A stretch of 64,000 bases of DNA from Nocardia neocaledoniensis (GTDB lineage: Bacteria > Actinomycetota > Actinomycetes > Mycobacteriales > Mycobacteriaceae): contig NZ_QGTL01000002.1 of the NCBI RefSeq assembly GCF_003182135.1, forward strand, positions 558,001-622,000, given 5' to 3'. This document shows positions 16,567 to 24,961 of this stretch, piece by piece. The notes beneath the pieces are model-generated. The model searched no databases. It was not told the DNA's origin and saw only the letters and a list, made by a program, of their open reading frames with translations. How positions within the stretch are numbered: the first letter of the stretch is position 1; each line of letters begins with the position of its first letter. A program made the translations under genes and the position numbers.

Positions 16567-17417
16567 GGTGCGATCACCGGCACCCCGCTCGCCTTGCCGA
16601 TCAGCGCCTCGAACTGGTCGGGATCGGTCCGGCAGGCGCCGATCTCGATGGTCTTGTTGCGGCCGTGGTAGTCCGACGAGCCGGTGCGCAGCAGGCCGAG
16701 TTCGGCCGAAAGGTCGGTGAGCACAGCGCGATCGGCGTCGCTGTGGTCGGGGTGGTCGATCTCGAGGCCGCCCAGGCCCAGCGTGGCCAGCTCGCGGATC
16801 TCGTCGAGCGCGAGCAGCCTGCCGCGCTTGCGTGCCCGCACATGGGCCAGCACGCTGACCCCGCCCGCGGCGGCGATCAACCGCACCGCCCTGGTGAGCG
16901 GGGTGTCGGCCTTCTCCGCGTAGTACGGGCCGTGCGGGGCGAGCAGCTCCTGGAACGCGGCGTCGACGCTCGGGACGACGCCCGCCTCCACCAGGGCCCG
17001 CGCCAGATGCGGACGGCCGGCGGCCGGACCGGCCCCGGCCAGCACGGCGTCGGGATCGATGGGGAGCCCGTCGGCCACCATCTTGTCGGCCATCGCGCGC
17101 ACCCGCGCCACCCGCTCGGCGCGCAACCGCTCCCGTTCCTCGGCGAACCCCTGGTCGGTGGGGTCGAAGAGATAGGCCAGCAGGTGCACCGGCACGGGCC
17201 AGCCGTCCTCGCCCATTCCCTGGCACGACATCTCCATGCCGCGCACCAGCGTCAGACCGGGCGGGCGGGCCGCCTCGGCCTCGGCCCAGCCCGCGGTCGT
17301 GTCGTGGTCGGTGATGGCGACGACGTCCAGGCCCGCCGCGGCGGCGCGACGCACCAGCTCGGCCGGGCTGTCCGTGCCGTCGGAGGCGGTCGAATGGGTA
17401 TGCAGATCAATGCGCAC
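16563..17417 (-). CDS. PHP-domain metal-dependent phosphoesterase
   Basis: A 284-residue PHP-family hydrolase. The four metal motifs are visible: DLHTHSTASDGT at the N terminus, AITDHDTTAGW about residue 35, RGMEMSC near 60, and late His/Asp residues in LAHVRARK, IDHPDHSD and GSSDYHGRNK. Members act on small phosphoesters such as 3',5'-nucleoside bisphosphates or short RNA/DNA ends. GTG at 17417 is chosen because it starts directly at the first metal motif (VRIDLHTHS) and GAAGGT precedes it; the frame continues upstream but only as Arg/Pro-rich sequence antisense to corA. It is the first gene of a two-gene unit. Confidence 0.85.
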   Translation of the reverse strand: MRIDLHTHSTASDGTDSPAELVRRAAAAGLDVVAITDHDTTAGWAEAEAARPPGLTLVRGMEMSCQGMGEDGWPVPVHLLAYLFDPTDQGFAEERERLRAERVARVRAMADKMVADGLPIDPDAVLAGAGPAAGRPHLARALVEAGVVPSVDAAFQELLAPHGPYYAEKADTPLTRAVRLIAAAGGVSVLAHVRARKRGRLLALDEIRELATLGLGGLEIDHPDHSDADRAVLTDLSAELGLLRTGSSDYHGRNKTIEIGACRTDPDQFEALIGKASGVPVIAP

Positions 17418-17471
17418 ACCTTCAGTCTTACAGTGCGGTCTCGGCGGACGTACGCGCCGCCGTCGAGTCCG

Positions 17472-17477
17472 TAGCAT
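17472..17477 (+). promoter_or_regulatory. -10 element, leaderless start of corA
   Basis: TAGCAT lies 7 nt before the GTG at 17485. This spacing is the main reason for choosing that start among several in-frame candidates. Confidence 0.45.
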
Positions 17478-17484
17478 CCCTGTC

Positions 17485-18561
17485 GTGCCTTCCCTCCCGC
17501 AGATGCCGTCTTTTCGCGGCCCCCAACGAACCACGCCGCCCCTGCCCCGGATCCGGGTGCCGACCGCGCGCGCCATCGTGGATTGCGGTGTCTACGTCGA
17601 CGGGAAGCGCCTGCGCGGCCACTTCACCCCGCAGCAGGCGCTGGCCGAGGCGAGCGAGTCCGAGGACGGTTTCGTCTGGGTGGGTCTGCACGATCCGGAC
17701 GAGGGGCAGATGGCCGACATCGCCCAGATCTTCGGCCTGCACCCGCTGGCCGTGGAGGACGCGGTGCAGGGCAGGCAGCGGCCCAAGCTGGAACGCTACG
17801 ACAACACCCTGTTCCTGGTGATGCGCACGGTCAGCTACGTCGAGCACGACATCCACGCCATCAGCGAGATCGTCGAGACCGGCGACATCATGGTCTTCAC
17901 CGGCCCGCACTTCGCGATCACCGTCCGCCACGGCGAGCACACCGGGCTGGCGGGGGTGCGGCGGGAGCTGGAGGACATGCCAGAGCAGTTGCGGCTCGGT
18001 CCGGTCTCGGTACTGCACACTGTCGCCGACCACGTGGTCGACTCCTACGTCGATGTCGCCACCTCGGTGGAATCCGACATCGACGAGATGGAGGAGGCGG
18101 TGTTCACGCCGGCCTCGAAGGTCGGCATCGAGTCGATCTATCAGCTCAAACGCGAAGTCGTCGAATTGCGCAGGGCGGTGGCACCGTTGGGACCGCCGCT
18201 GCAGGTCCTGGTGCAGAACCTGGATTTGCCGGTGCCCAAGGAGATCCGCCGCTATCTACGCGACGTCGCCGACCACCACACCAGCGTCACCGAGCACGTC
18301 ACCTACTTCGACGAATCACTCAGCGGCCTGGTGAATGCCGCGCTGGCCAAGATCAGCGTCCAGCAGAGCACCGACATGCGCAAGATCGCCGCCTACGCCG
18401 CCATGGCCGCGGTGCCGACCATGATCGCCGGCATCTACGGCATGAACTTCGACTACATGTGGGAGCTGCACCAGCCCGCCGGCTATCCGGTGGTGGTGGC
18501 GATCATGGTGATCCTGTGCGGCCTGCTGTTCCGCAGTTTCCGCCGCAACAAGTGGATCTAG
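17485..18561 (+). CDS. corA: CorA magnesium/cobalt transporter
   Basis: A 358-residue CorA-type divalent cation channel. The long soluble N-terminal domain contains VDCGVYVDGKRL and FVWVGLHDPDEGQM. A long helix follows (about residues 190-295). The two membrane helices lie at the C terminus, the first ending in the signature GMN (residues 319-321, YGMNFDYMWEL) and the second followed by a basic tail FRRNKWI. The family forms pentamers that take up Mg2+. The gene ends tail-to-tail with the SUFU gene, sharing the bases CTAG for both stop codons. Confidence 0.93.
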   Translation: MPSLPQMPSFRGPQRTTPPLPRIRVPTARAIVDCGVYVDGKRLRGHFTPQQALAEASESEDGFVWVGLHDPDEGQMADIAQIFGLHPLAVEDAVQGRQRPKLERYDNTLFLVMRTVSYVEHDIHAISEIVETGDIMVFTGPHFAITVRHGEHTGLAGVRRELEDMPEQLRLGPVSVLHTVADHVVDSYVDVATSVESDIDEMEEAVFTPASKVGIESIYQLKREVVELRRAVAPLGPPLQVLVQNLDLPVPKEIRRYLRDVADHHTSVTEHVTYFDESLSGLVNAALAKISVQQSTDMRKIAAYAAMAAVPTMIAGIYGMNFDYMWELHQPAGYPVVVAIMVILCGLLFRSFRRNKWI

Positions 18562-19139
18562 AGGTTCACCGCGCCACGCTCGGGATCACGCACGTCGATC
18601 CCCGCCTCAGCCCATGCCTCCCGCAGCGCCTGCGCGCCGCGGACCCGCACCCAGGCGGCCTCGGTCGCGGTCACCGGGGTGACGCTGAAATAGCGCACCG
18701 GTTCGGCGGGTTCGGGCAGCGCGACCTCGGCGATCTCGCTCTCACCGAGCAGCACGGCCGTGAACGGGGCATTGCGCCACAACGGTTCTCCCAGGTCCAG
18801 GAGCGCGTCCGCCTGCAGCACAACGCCTTCCACCGACGGCGTCGCCACCAGCACGCCGAGTGACCTGGCGACACCGGCCTGCGGTCCCGCCGAGGCCAGC
18901 AGCGAGAGCACCAGTTCGGCGCGCGGGCCACGCACCGGGTCGGCGAGCAGGTCGGCCGGATCGCCCATCGGATGCCGCGAGCCGCCCAGCGTCGCGTAGT
19001 GCACGGCGTCGCTGCCGGGGATGCGCAGGATCTCGATCGGTTCCAGGCCGAGAAAGGTCACCGAGGCCGAGTCGACCTGGTCGCGGGCCACCCCGAAGTG
19101 GTCCAGCACCGCGGTGCGGACCGTGTTCACCACGTCCAT
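18558..19139 (-). CDS. Suppressor-of-fused (SUFU) domain protein
   Basis: A 193-residue cytosolic protein matching the bacterial SUFU-like family: FLGLEPIEILRIPGSDAVHYATLGGSR split over residues ~29-55, RAELVLSLLAS, and a C-terminal FSVTPVTATEAAWVRVRGAQAL strand-helix pair. Bacterial SUFU domains occur as immunity proteins in toxin systems and as stand-alone housekeeping proteins; no toxin is beside this one, so the second is more likely. It starts 4 bp after the upstream gene stop, implying co-transcription with the GSP17M-like membrane protein. Confidence 0.75.
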   Translation of the reverse strand: MDVVNTVRTAVLDHFGVARDQVDSASVTFLGLEPIEILRIPGSDAVHYATLGGSRHPMGDPADLLADPVRGPRAELVLSLLASAGPQAGVARSLGVLVATPSVEGVVLQADALLDLGEPLWRNAPFTAVLLGESEIAEVALPEPAEPVRYFSVTPVTATEAAWVRVRGAQALREAWAEAGIDVRDPERGAVNL

Positions 19140-19143
19140 CGGG

Positions 19144-19638
19144 TCACAGGGCCAATCGAGCGAGCATGTCGCGGGCGCGTTCGGCGGTCTTCGGATCGCA
19201 CAGCACGTCGTAGCGACCGGCCACCAGCTGCATCGTGGAGGCGAAGTCGCGCTGGCCGCGGGTCGCCGCGTACGGGATCGAGGTGGTGATCACGCCGAAC
19301 ACGATGCCGCCGAGCAGGCCGACCACCAGCGGGCCGAGCGCGCCGCCGGTGGTGGTGAACAGGCTCAGCAGCAGACCGAGGAACAGGCCGAGCCAGGCAC
19401 CGGACACCACGCCGCCACCGATGACCTTGCCCCAGGTGAGCCGGTACAGGACCCGCTCCACCTGCATCAGGTCCACGCCGACGATGGTCACGTCCTGCAC
19501 CGGGAACTGCCCGTCGGCCAGGTAGTCGACCGCGCGCTGCGCCTCGGCGTAGGTCGGGTACGAGCCGACCGGCCAGCCCGACGGCGGCGTCGGCAACGCC
19601 TGCCGTCCGCGGTTCGGGTTGCCCAAGGGATTCGTCAT
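19144..19638 (-). CDS. GSP17M-type membrane protein (Rv1234-like)
   Basis: A 164-residue protein. Residues ~22-55 (GWPVGSYPTYAEAQRAVDYL, then FPVQDVTIVGVDL) match the N-terminal fold of the general stress protein 17M group. Two or three Gly-rich membrane segments follow (about 70-122), including SGAWLGLFLGLLLSLF. The C-terminal RYDVLCDPKTAERARDML segment looks like a small alpha/beta piece. It resembles M. tuberculosis Rv1234. Role unknown; it is co-transcribed with the SUFU gene. The ATG at 19638 follows CAGAAT at 6 nt, a weak leaderless pattern. Confidence 0.72.
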   Translation of the reverse strand: MTNPLGNPNRGRQALPTPPSGWPVGSYPTYAEAQRAVDYLADGQFPVQDVTIVGVDLMQVERVLYRLTWGKVIGGGVVSGAWLGLFLGLLLSLFTTTGGALGPLVVGLLGGIVFGVITTSIPYAATRGQRDFASTMQLVAGRYDVLCDPKTAERARDMLARLAL

Positions 19639-19650
19639 AGTCCCATTCTG

Positions 19651-20607
19651 CTAGTCCGCGACCGGCTGTGGTGGAGTGAAACGCGTCGTGCGCGTCATTC
19701 CCGCTGCTCGGCCCTTGTCCGCTATGACCTGCGCCATCTTCGCGCTGGCCTCATCGATCATTTCATCGCCGAGCATCACGGCCCCGCGCGCGCCGCCGGC
19801 CTCGGAGGTGTGGAAGGCGTAGGCGTCGAGGATCAGCTCGGCGCGGTCGTAGTCACCCTGGCGCGGGCTGAAGATCTCGTTGCAGGCCTCGACCTGGCTC
19901 GGATGCAGGACCCACTTGCCGTCGAAACCCAGTGCGGCCGTGCGGCCCGCCGCCCGGCGGAAGCCGTCGAGATCCCGGATCTGCAGGTAGGGACCGTCGA
20001 TCGCCTGCAGACCGTGTGCGCGGGCGGCGAGCAGGATGGTCATCAGGATGTGGTGGTAGGCGTCGCCGACGTCGTAGCCCTCCGGCTGTTCGCCGACCAC
20101 CAGGGTGCGCATGTTGATGCTGGCCATGAAATCGGCGGGGCCGAACACGAGGGCCTGCACGCGCGGGCTCGCCGTGGCGATGGCGTCGATGTTGCGCAGC
20201 CCGAGGGCGTTCTCGATCTGCGGCTCGATCCCGATCCGCCCGACCTCGAGCCCACTGGCCTTCTCCAGCTGGGTCAGCAGCAGATCCAGCGCCTGCACCT
20301 GGGCCGCGTCGGTGACCTTGGGCAGCAGGATCGCGTCCAGCGCCGCGCCGGCGCCCTCCACCACCATGATCACGTCGGCGTAGGTCCACTCGGTGGACCA
20401 GTCGTTGACCCGCAACACCCGCAGCTGCGAACCCCAGTCCGGCTCGTTCAGCGCGGCGACGATGTTCGCACGCGCCGCGGCCTTGGCGCCGGGTGCGACC
20501 GCGTCCTCGAGATCGAGGAATATCTCGTCCACCGGCAGGCCCTTGGCCTTGGCGATCATCTTGGGATTGCTGCCCGGTACGGCGAGCACCGATCGGCGAG
20601 GCTGCAA
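19651..20607 (-). CDS. CitE-like CoA-ester lyase (HpcH/HpaI aldolase family)
   Basis: A 318-residue TIM-barrel lyase. Family markers are RRSVLAVPGSNPKM at the N terminus, DEIFLDLEDAVAPGAKAAAR (metal-binding Asp/Glu region), RVNDWSTEW, AILLPKVTDA, IEPQIENALGLRNI (conserved Glu) and LVFGPADFMAS. These proteins cleave or form CoA thioesters such as citramalyl-, malyl- or methylmalyl-CoA. No citrate lyase alpha or gamma subunit is present, so it is a stand-alone CitE-like enzyme. The TTG start at 20607 has a strong GAGGAGG site 5 nt upstream; no ATG fits. Confidence 0.85.
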   Translation of the reverse strand: MQPRRSVLAVPGSNPKMIAKAKGLPVDEIFLDLEDAVAPGAKAAARANIVAALNEPDWGSQLRVLRVNDWSTEWTYADVIMVVEGAGAALDAILLPKVTDAAQVQALDLLLTQLEKASGLEVGRIGIEPQIENALGLRNIDAIATASPRVQALVFGPADFMASINMRTLVVGEQPEGYDVGDAYHHILMTILLAARAHGLQAIDGPYLQIRDLDGFRRAAGRTAALGFDGKWVLHPSQVEACNEIFSPRQGDYDRAELILDAYAFHTSEAGGARGAVMLGDEMIDEASAKMAQVIADKGRAAGMTRTTRFTPPQPVAD

Positions 20608-20627
20608 GGGCTCCTCCTCTGTTCGCC

Positions 20628-20633
20628 TAGCCT
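20628..20633 (+). promoter_or_regulatory. -10 element, leaderless start of MgtE-type gene
   Basis: TAGCCT lies 7 nt before the ATG at 20641. It falls in the 33-bp gap between this gene and the divergent CitE-like gene, so the two promoter regions interlock. Confidence 0.5.
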
Positions 20634-20640
20634 GAGGGTT

Positions 20641-21933
20641 ATGGCAACCACCAGGGTGTACGTTGCCCGGCTCGCCGGTCTGACGGTGCTGGGCCCGGAC
20701 GGGGAGTCTATCGGCCGGGTCCGCGACGTCGTCGTGGCCGTCCGGCACGGGCGCCAGCAACCACGGGTGCACGGCCTCGTCGTCGAATTGGTCACCCGGC
20801 GTCGGATTTTCGTGCCGATGCTGCGGGTCACCGCGATCGAGCCCGGCATCGTCACGCTCAACACCGGCACCGTGAGCCTGCGCCGCTTCGCGCAGCGGCC
20901 CGGCGAGATGCTCGCGCTGGCCCAGATCGTCGACAGCCAGGTACGGGTGAACGATCCCGGCCTGCCCGACCTGGACGGCGTCGACGTGTTCGTCGCCGAT
21001 CTCGGCATCGAGCAGACCAGGACGAGGGACTGGGTGATCGGCCGGGTCGCGGTGCGCGGGCACCGCCGGATCGGGCGCAGGCGCACCGTGCACGTGGTCG
21101 ACTGGTCGCAGGTCGACGGGCTGACCCCCGCCGAAGTGGGCAGGCCGGGCCAGGACGTCACCACCCTGCTCGAGCAGTTCGAGGGGCTCCGTGCGGCCGA
21201 CGTCGCGCACCGGCTACGCGAACTGCCGGAGAAACGGCGCGTCGAGGTCGCGCTCGCGCTCGACGACGAACGCCTCGCCGACGTCGTCCAGGAGCTGCCC
21301 GACGACGACCAGGTGGACCTGCTCGGCCACCTCGAGGTGCGCCGCGCCGCCGACGTGCTCGAAGCGATGGACCCCGACGACGCCGCCGACCTGCTGGGCG
21401 AGCTGCCCGAGAGCGAGGCCGAATCGCTGCTGGCCCTGATGGACCCGGAGGAGTCCGAGCCGGTCCGTCGCCTGCTCGCGCACTCCCCCGACACCGCGGG
21501 CGGCCTGATGACGCCCAAACCGGTGGTGCTCGGTCCGTCGACCACCGTCGCCGAGGCGCTGGCCCGGGTCCGCGATCCCGATCTCACGCCCGCGCTGGCC
21601 TCGATGGTCTTCGTCGTGCGGCCGCCGACGGCCACCCCGACCGGCCGCTATCTGGGCTGCGTGCACATCCAGCAACTGCTGCGCGAGCCGCCCGCGCATC
21701 TGGTCGGCGGGATCGTCGACGCCGATCTGACGCCGCTGTCACCGGAACTGCCGCTCTCGGCGGTGACCCGCTACTTCGCCACCTACAACCTGGTGTGCGG
21801 ACCGGTCGTCGACGCGGAGAACCATCTGCTCGGCGCGGTGACCGTCGACGACGTCCTCGATCATCTGCTGCCCGAGGACTGGCGCGAGGACGAGGAACCG
21901 TTCGCGCACATGGGTGAAGGGACGACGGCGTGA
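20641..21933 (+). CDS. MgtE N-domain/CBS/PRC-barrel protein without channel
   Basis: A 430-residue soluble protein. Residues ~1-80 (VARLAGLTVLGPDGESIGRV) and ~95-165 form PRC-barrel-like units. Residues ~180-285 are the MgtE intracellular N domain of helical repeats (LRELPEKRRVEVALALDDER, ELPDDDQVDLLGHLEVRRA, MDPDDAADLLGELPE). Residues ~285-420 hold two CBS motifs (GLMTPKPVVLGPSTTVAEAL and ENHLLGAVTVDDVLDHLLPED). The five-helix magnesium channel of MgtE is absent, which is complete for this family (compare Rv1232c) and not a truncation. It overlaps the DUF1003 gene by GTGA, suggesting they act together, possibly in Mg2+ sensing. Confidence 0.82.
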   Translation: MATTRVYVARLAGLTVLGPDGESIGRVRDVVVAVRHGRQQPRVHGLVVELVTRRRIFVPMLRVTAIEPGIVTLNTGTVSLRRFAQRPGEMLALAQIVDSQVRVNDPGLPDLDGVDVFVADLGIEQTRTRDWVIGRVAVRGHRRIGRRRTVHVVDWSQVDGLTPAEVGRPGQDVTTLLEQFEGLRAADVAHRLRELPEKRRVEVALALDDERLADVVQELPDDDQVDLLGHLEVRRAADVLEAMDPDDAADLLGELPESEAESLLALMDPEESEPVRRLLAHSPDTAGGLMTPKPVVLGPSTTVAEALARVRDPDLTPALASMVFVVRPPTATPTGRYLGCVHIQQLLREPPAHLVGGIVDADLTPLSPELPLSAVTRYFATYNLVCGPVVDAENHLLGAVTVDDVLDHLLPEDWREDEEPFAHMGEGTTA

Positions 21934-22520
21934 GTGAGAAGAATCCGGCGCGCGCCCGGCTGGAGACGCCGGTCGGGTCACGGTTCACGTTCGACTGGGA
22001 CTCCGAGGCGTTCGCGCGCAGCAGCGAGAAGGTGGCCCGATTCCTCGGGACCGGGCGGTATCTCGCGATCCAGACGGTGATCGTGATCGTCTGGATCATC
22101 CTGAACGTGTTCGTGGTCGCGCTGCGCTGGGACCCGTACCCGTTCATCCTGCTCAATCTGGCCTTCTCCACGCAGGCCGCCTACGCGGCGCCACTGATCC
22201 TGCTGGCGCAGAACCGGCAGGACAACCGCGACAAGGTCTCCCTCGAGGAGGACCGCAGCCGGGCCGCGCAGACCAAGGCGGACACCGAATTCCTGGCCCG
22301 CGAACTGGCCTCGCTGCGGCTGGCCGTCGGCGATGTCGCCACCCGCGACTACCTGCGCCGCGAGCTCGAGGAGATCAGGGAAGTGCTCGACCGCATCGAC
22401 GCGGTTACCACGCCCGACGGCGCGCCGAAGCCGGAAAAGAAACGGAAGGCCGCCCGCAAGAAAACCTCCGGTCAAACACCCACTCCTACCCCGGTTTCGC
22501 CAGGTGGTTCAGACGAGTAA
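21930..22520 (+). CDS. DUF1003 membrane protein
   Basis: A 196-residue protein with two membrane helices (about residues 48-68, IQTVIVIVWIILNVFVVAL, and 74-92) joined by the short WDPYPFILLN loop. The conserved QNRQDNRDK segment follows and leads into a charged helix (about 108-155), then a Lys/Thr/Pro-rich tail. This is the DUF1003 pattern. The GTG start overlaps the stop of the MgtE-type gene. Inference: it may provide the membrane part to the soluble MgtE-like partner. No transport activity is established for the family. Confidence 0.83.
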   Translation: MSEKNPARARLETPVGSRFTFDWDSEAFARSSEKVARFLGTGRYLAIQTVIVIVWIILNVFVVALRWDPYPFILLNLAFSTQAAYAAPLILLAQNRQDNRDKVSLEEDRSRAAQTKADTEFLARELASLRLAVGDVATRDYLRRELEEIREVLDRIDAVTTPDGAPKPEKKRKAARKKTSGQTPTPTPVSPGGSDE

Positions 22521-22593
22521 CCGGAAATGCTCAACAACTACCTGACCGGTAGGTAACCTGGGTCACGTTGTTCCGGGCGGGCCGGAGGGGGAC

Positions 22594-24018
22594 TTGCGGA
22601 CCGCTGCTTCGACGAAGAGGGTTGGTGTGGCCGCAATGCGAATCTCTGCTCCGATAACGATGTCGGCCCTTGTCGTCGCGGGACTCGTCGCGTCCGGATC
22701 GACGGTGCAGACCGCGACGCCGAGCAAGGCGCCCACCGCGCCGGAGGCCCTGCTGGCGGCCGCCGCGAGCAGCACCGACGACGCGCCGGAGACCGACCCG
22801 TCCGAGGTCGTCGGGCTGCTCCCGATCGCGCAGGAGGCGCCGCGCAAACTGCGCGCGCTCACCCCGTCCGCGAACAGTCAGGCCCCCTTCGCCGGAACCG
22901 TTCCGCTGCAGAGCATCTCGCTGCCCACCGGCAGCGGCGCCCTCGGCATCCCCGAGATCGTGCTCGCCGCCTATCGCAACGCCGAGCTGGCGCTCGAGAC
23001 GGCGCAACCGGGCTGCGGGCTCACCTGGAATCTGCTGGCCGGGATCGGTCGCATCGAATCCGGGCATGCCAGCAACGGCCGCACCGACGCCGCGGGCACC
23101 TCGACCACCCCGATCTTCGGGCCCGCGCTCGACGGCACTCTGCCGGGCAACGAGGTCATCAAGGAAGCCGACGGCGGCTTCGTCCGGGCCGTCGGTCCGA
23201 TGCAGTTCCTCCCGAGCACCTGGGCCTTGTACTCCGCCGACGGCAACGGCGACGGCGCCACCGACCCGCACAACGTCTTCGACGCCGCGCTCGGCGCGGG
23301 CAAGTACCTCTGCTCGGGCGGGCTGAACCTGCGTGACGCGTCGCAGGAACTGCGCGCGGTGCTGCGCTACAACAACTCGATGTCCTACGCGGCCAATGTG
23401 CTGAGCTGGTCGGCCGCGTACCGCACCGGTGGCGCGCCGAGCCAGGTCACGATCTCGCCCGACATCGTGCCGCCGGGCAGCGCGCCGATGGTCTCGCCGA
23501 ACGTGCTGGCCGCCTCGACCGACGCGCCCGTCACCGCGGCGCCGCCGTCGACGACCAACCAGCTGCCGCCCAACACCCCGAAGGTCACCACGCCGACGCA
23601 GGTGATGATCACGCTGCCAGGCCTGCCGCCGATCCCGTGCGGCATCTTCTGCCCGGCACCCGTCGCCCCGCCGCAGGACTGCGTCAGCGAGCCGGTGCCC
23701 GCCCAGATGCCGAACCCGGTCGACCCCGCGAAGCCCGCCGAGCAGACGTTCGGCGCTGCGGCGCCGAAGGATCCGGCCCAGCCCGAGCAGCAGGCCACCG
23801 ATCAGCAGGCGAGCGCGCCGGTGTGCACGCCGGCCACCGCCGAGCCCGTGCCTGCGCCCGTCGAGAAGGCCACGCCGGTGCCGGAGAAGACGCCGGAGCC
23901 GGGCATCGAGGCGACCGAGGAGCCCGCGCCCGCCGCGCCCACGCCGACCCCGCAGCCCGGAATCACGTTGCCGTTCAACATCGTTATCCCGCTGCCGCCC
24001 GCTCCGCCCGCCCCCTGA
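22594..24018 (+). CDS. Secreted lytic-transglycosylase-like protein, Pro-rich tail
   Basis: A 474-residue exported protein. TTG at 22594 is chosen because GGAGGGGGA lies immediately before it; GTG at 22627 and ATG at 22636 are later options. A signal segment (SALVVAGLVASGS) is followed by a linker. The lysozyme-like domain (about residues 110-275) has catalytic Glu in GIGRIESGHA, the AVGPMQFLPSTWALY motif and RYNNSMSYAANVL. Residues ~285-474 are Pro/Ala/Thr rich with scattered Cys, probably a wall-spanning tail. The domain is the SLT fold of the mycobacterial Rv1230c type. It probably cleaves peptidoglycan. A -10-like TAACCT sits at 22554-22559. Confidence 0.85.
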   Translation: MRTAASTKRVGVAAMRISAPITMSALVVAGLVASGSTVQTATPSKAPTAPEALLAAAASSTDDAPETDPSEVVGLLPIAQEAPRKLRALTPSANSQAPFAGTVPLQSISLPTGSGALGIPEIVLAAYRNAELALETAQPGCGLTWNLLAGIGRIESGHASNGRTDAAGTSTTPIFGPALDGTLPGNEVIKEADGGFVRAVGPMQFLPSTWALYSADGNGDGATDPHNVFDAALGAGKYLCSGGLNLRDASQELRAVLRYNNSMSYAANVLSWSAAYRTGGAPSQVTISPDIVPPGSAPMVSPNVLAASTDAPVTAAPPSTTNQLPPNTPKVTTPTQVMITLPGLPPIPCGIFCPAPVAPPQDCVSEPVPAQMPNPVDPAKPAEQTFGAAAPKDPAQPEQQATDQQASAPVCTPATAEPVPAPVEKATPVPEKTPEPGIEATEEPAPAAPTPTPQPGITLPFNIVIPLPPAPPAP

Positions 24019-24071
24019 GATCAAACCGAAATTCAGATCACAAGGGGGTAACAAAAGGGTCTCGGGTGCGG

Positions 24072-24077
24072 TAATCT
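24072..24077 (+). promoter_or_regulatory. -10 element, leaderless start of second transglycosylase
   Basis: TAATCT lies 6 nt before the ATG at 24084, with no ribosome site between. A GTAAC box further upstream is mentioned in the rejected list. Confidence 0.5.
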
Positions 24078-24083
24078 CGGGGC

Positions 24084-24941
24084 ATGGGTCGTCATCGGAA
24101 ACAGCCTGCGACAACGGTTCGACGTAGCTCGCTCATCGCCCTGACCGGATTGGTTCCCGCCGGACTCGTGGCCGTCACCGCCGCGGCGACCGACGCGAGC
24201 ACCGCGAGCACCGCGGCCGTCGAGCACGACCTGCCCGGTCTCGATGCCGAGGTCGCGCCCGATCTCGTCGCCGCGCCGCAGGCCGATGCCGCCGTGGTCG
24301 AGCACGCGGAGGCCCGCCTCTCCCCCGCCGCCAACCCGGTGGTGAAAACCGTTGCGCTGCCCGACGATCGGGCGGCCAGCGATCTGCCCGCCGGACCGCT
24401 CGGCATCCCCGGCATCGCGGTCGCCGCCTACCAGAACGCCGAAGAGCAACTGGCCGTGGAGAATCCGCACTGCGGGATGTCCTGGTCGCTGCTGGCCGGG
24501 ATCGGCCGGGTGGAGTCCACGCACGCCTACGGCAAGGCCGACGCCGACGGCAATCCGATCAAGGCCGTCTACGGCCCGGTCCTCGACGGCAGCCTCTACG
24601 GCAACAACGTCATCTACGACAGCGACGGCGGCGAGCTCGACGGCCTCGGCGGCTACGACCGCGCCATCGGCCCCATGCAGTTCCTGCCCGAGACCTGGCA
24701 CCGCTACGCCGCCGACGGCAACGCCGACGGCATCTCCGACCCGCAGAACCTCTTCGACGCCGCGCTCACCGCCGGCCGCTACCTGTGCGACGGCGGCCTG
24801 AACATGCGCGACCTCTCCCAGCAGTCCAAGGCGATCCTGCGCTACAACAACTCGATGGCCTACGTCGCCAACGTCATGGCCTGGTCCGGCTCGTACTCGA
24901 GCGGCCTCGCCCCCAAGCCCCAAGACCTGCCCCGAATCTGA
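24084..24941 (+). CDS. Secreted lytic-transglycosylase-like protein, short form
   Basis: A 285-residue paralogue of the preceding gene without the long tail. An N-terminal basic stretch and hydrophobic segment (LIALTGLVPAGLVAVTA) act as signal or anchor. The lysozyme-like domain covers about residues 105-275: PHCGMSWSLLAGIGRVESTH with the catalytic Glu, AIGPMQFLPETWHRYA, and RYNNSMAYVANVMAWSG. The shared spacing of these motifs with the 22594 gene shows a tandem duplication followed by divergence. A peptidoglycan-cleaving role in growth or division is likely from the family. Confidence 0.85.
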   Translation: MGRHRKQPATTVRRSSLIALTGLVPAGLVAVTAAATDASTASTAAVEHDLPGLDAEVAPDLVAAPQADAAVVEHAEARLSPAANPVVKTVALPDDRAASDLPAGPLGIPGIAVAAYQNAEEQLAVENPHCGMSWSLLAGIGRVESTHAYGKADADGNPIKAVYGPVLDGSLYGNNVIYDSDGGELDGLGGYDRAIGPMQFLPETWHRYAADGNADGISDPQNLFDAALTAGRYLCDGGLNMRDLSQQSKAILRYNNSMAYVANVMAWSGSYSSGLAPKPQDLPRI

Positions 24942-24948
24942 GGCAGCA

Positions 24949-24954
24949 TAAAAT
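24949..24954 (+). promoter_or_regulatory. -10 element, leaderless start of mrp
   Basis: TAAAAT lies 7 nt before the ATG at 24962, in the 20-bp gap after the preceding gene, so mrp need not rely on read-through. Confidence 0.5.
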
Positions 24955-24961
24955 CGGGCAT

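Noticed and set aside
19021..20640. A long in-frame extension upstream of the MgtE-type gene
   Set aside because: It runs antisense through real minus-strand genes; the ATG at 20641 with TAGCCT before it fits the family start.
22521..22593. c-di-AMP (ydaO-type) riboswitch before the first transglycosylase
   Set aside because: The gap is only 73 bp, too short for that switch, and lacks its conserved cores.
24036..24083. Possible MtrA-type GTAAC boxes before the second transglycosylase
   Set aside because: Only one GTAAC box is clear and the second half is weak, so I cannot support a site.
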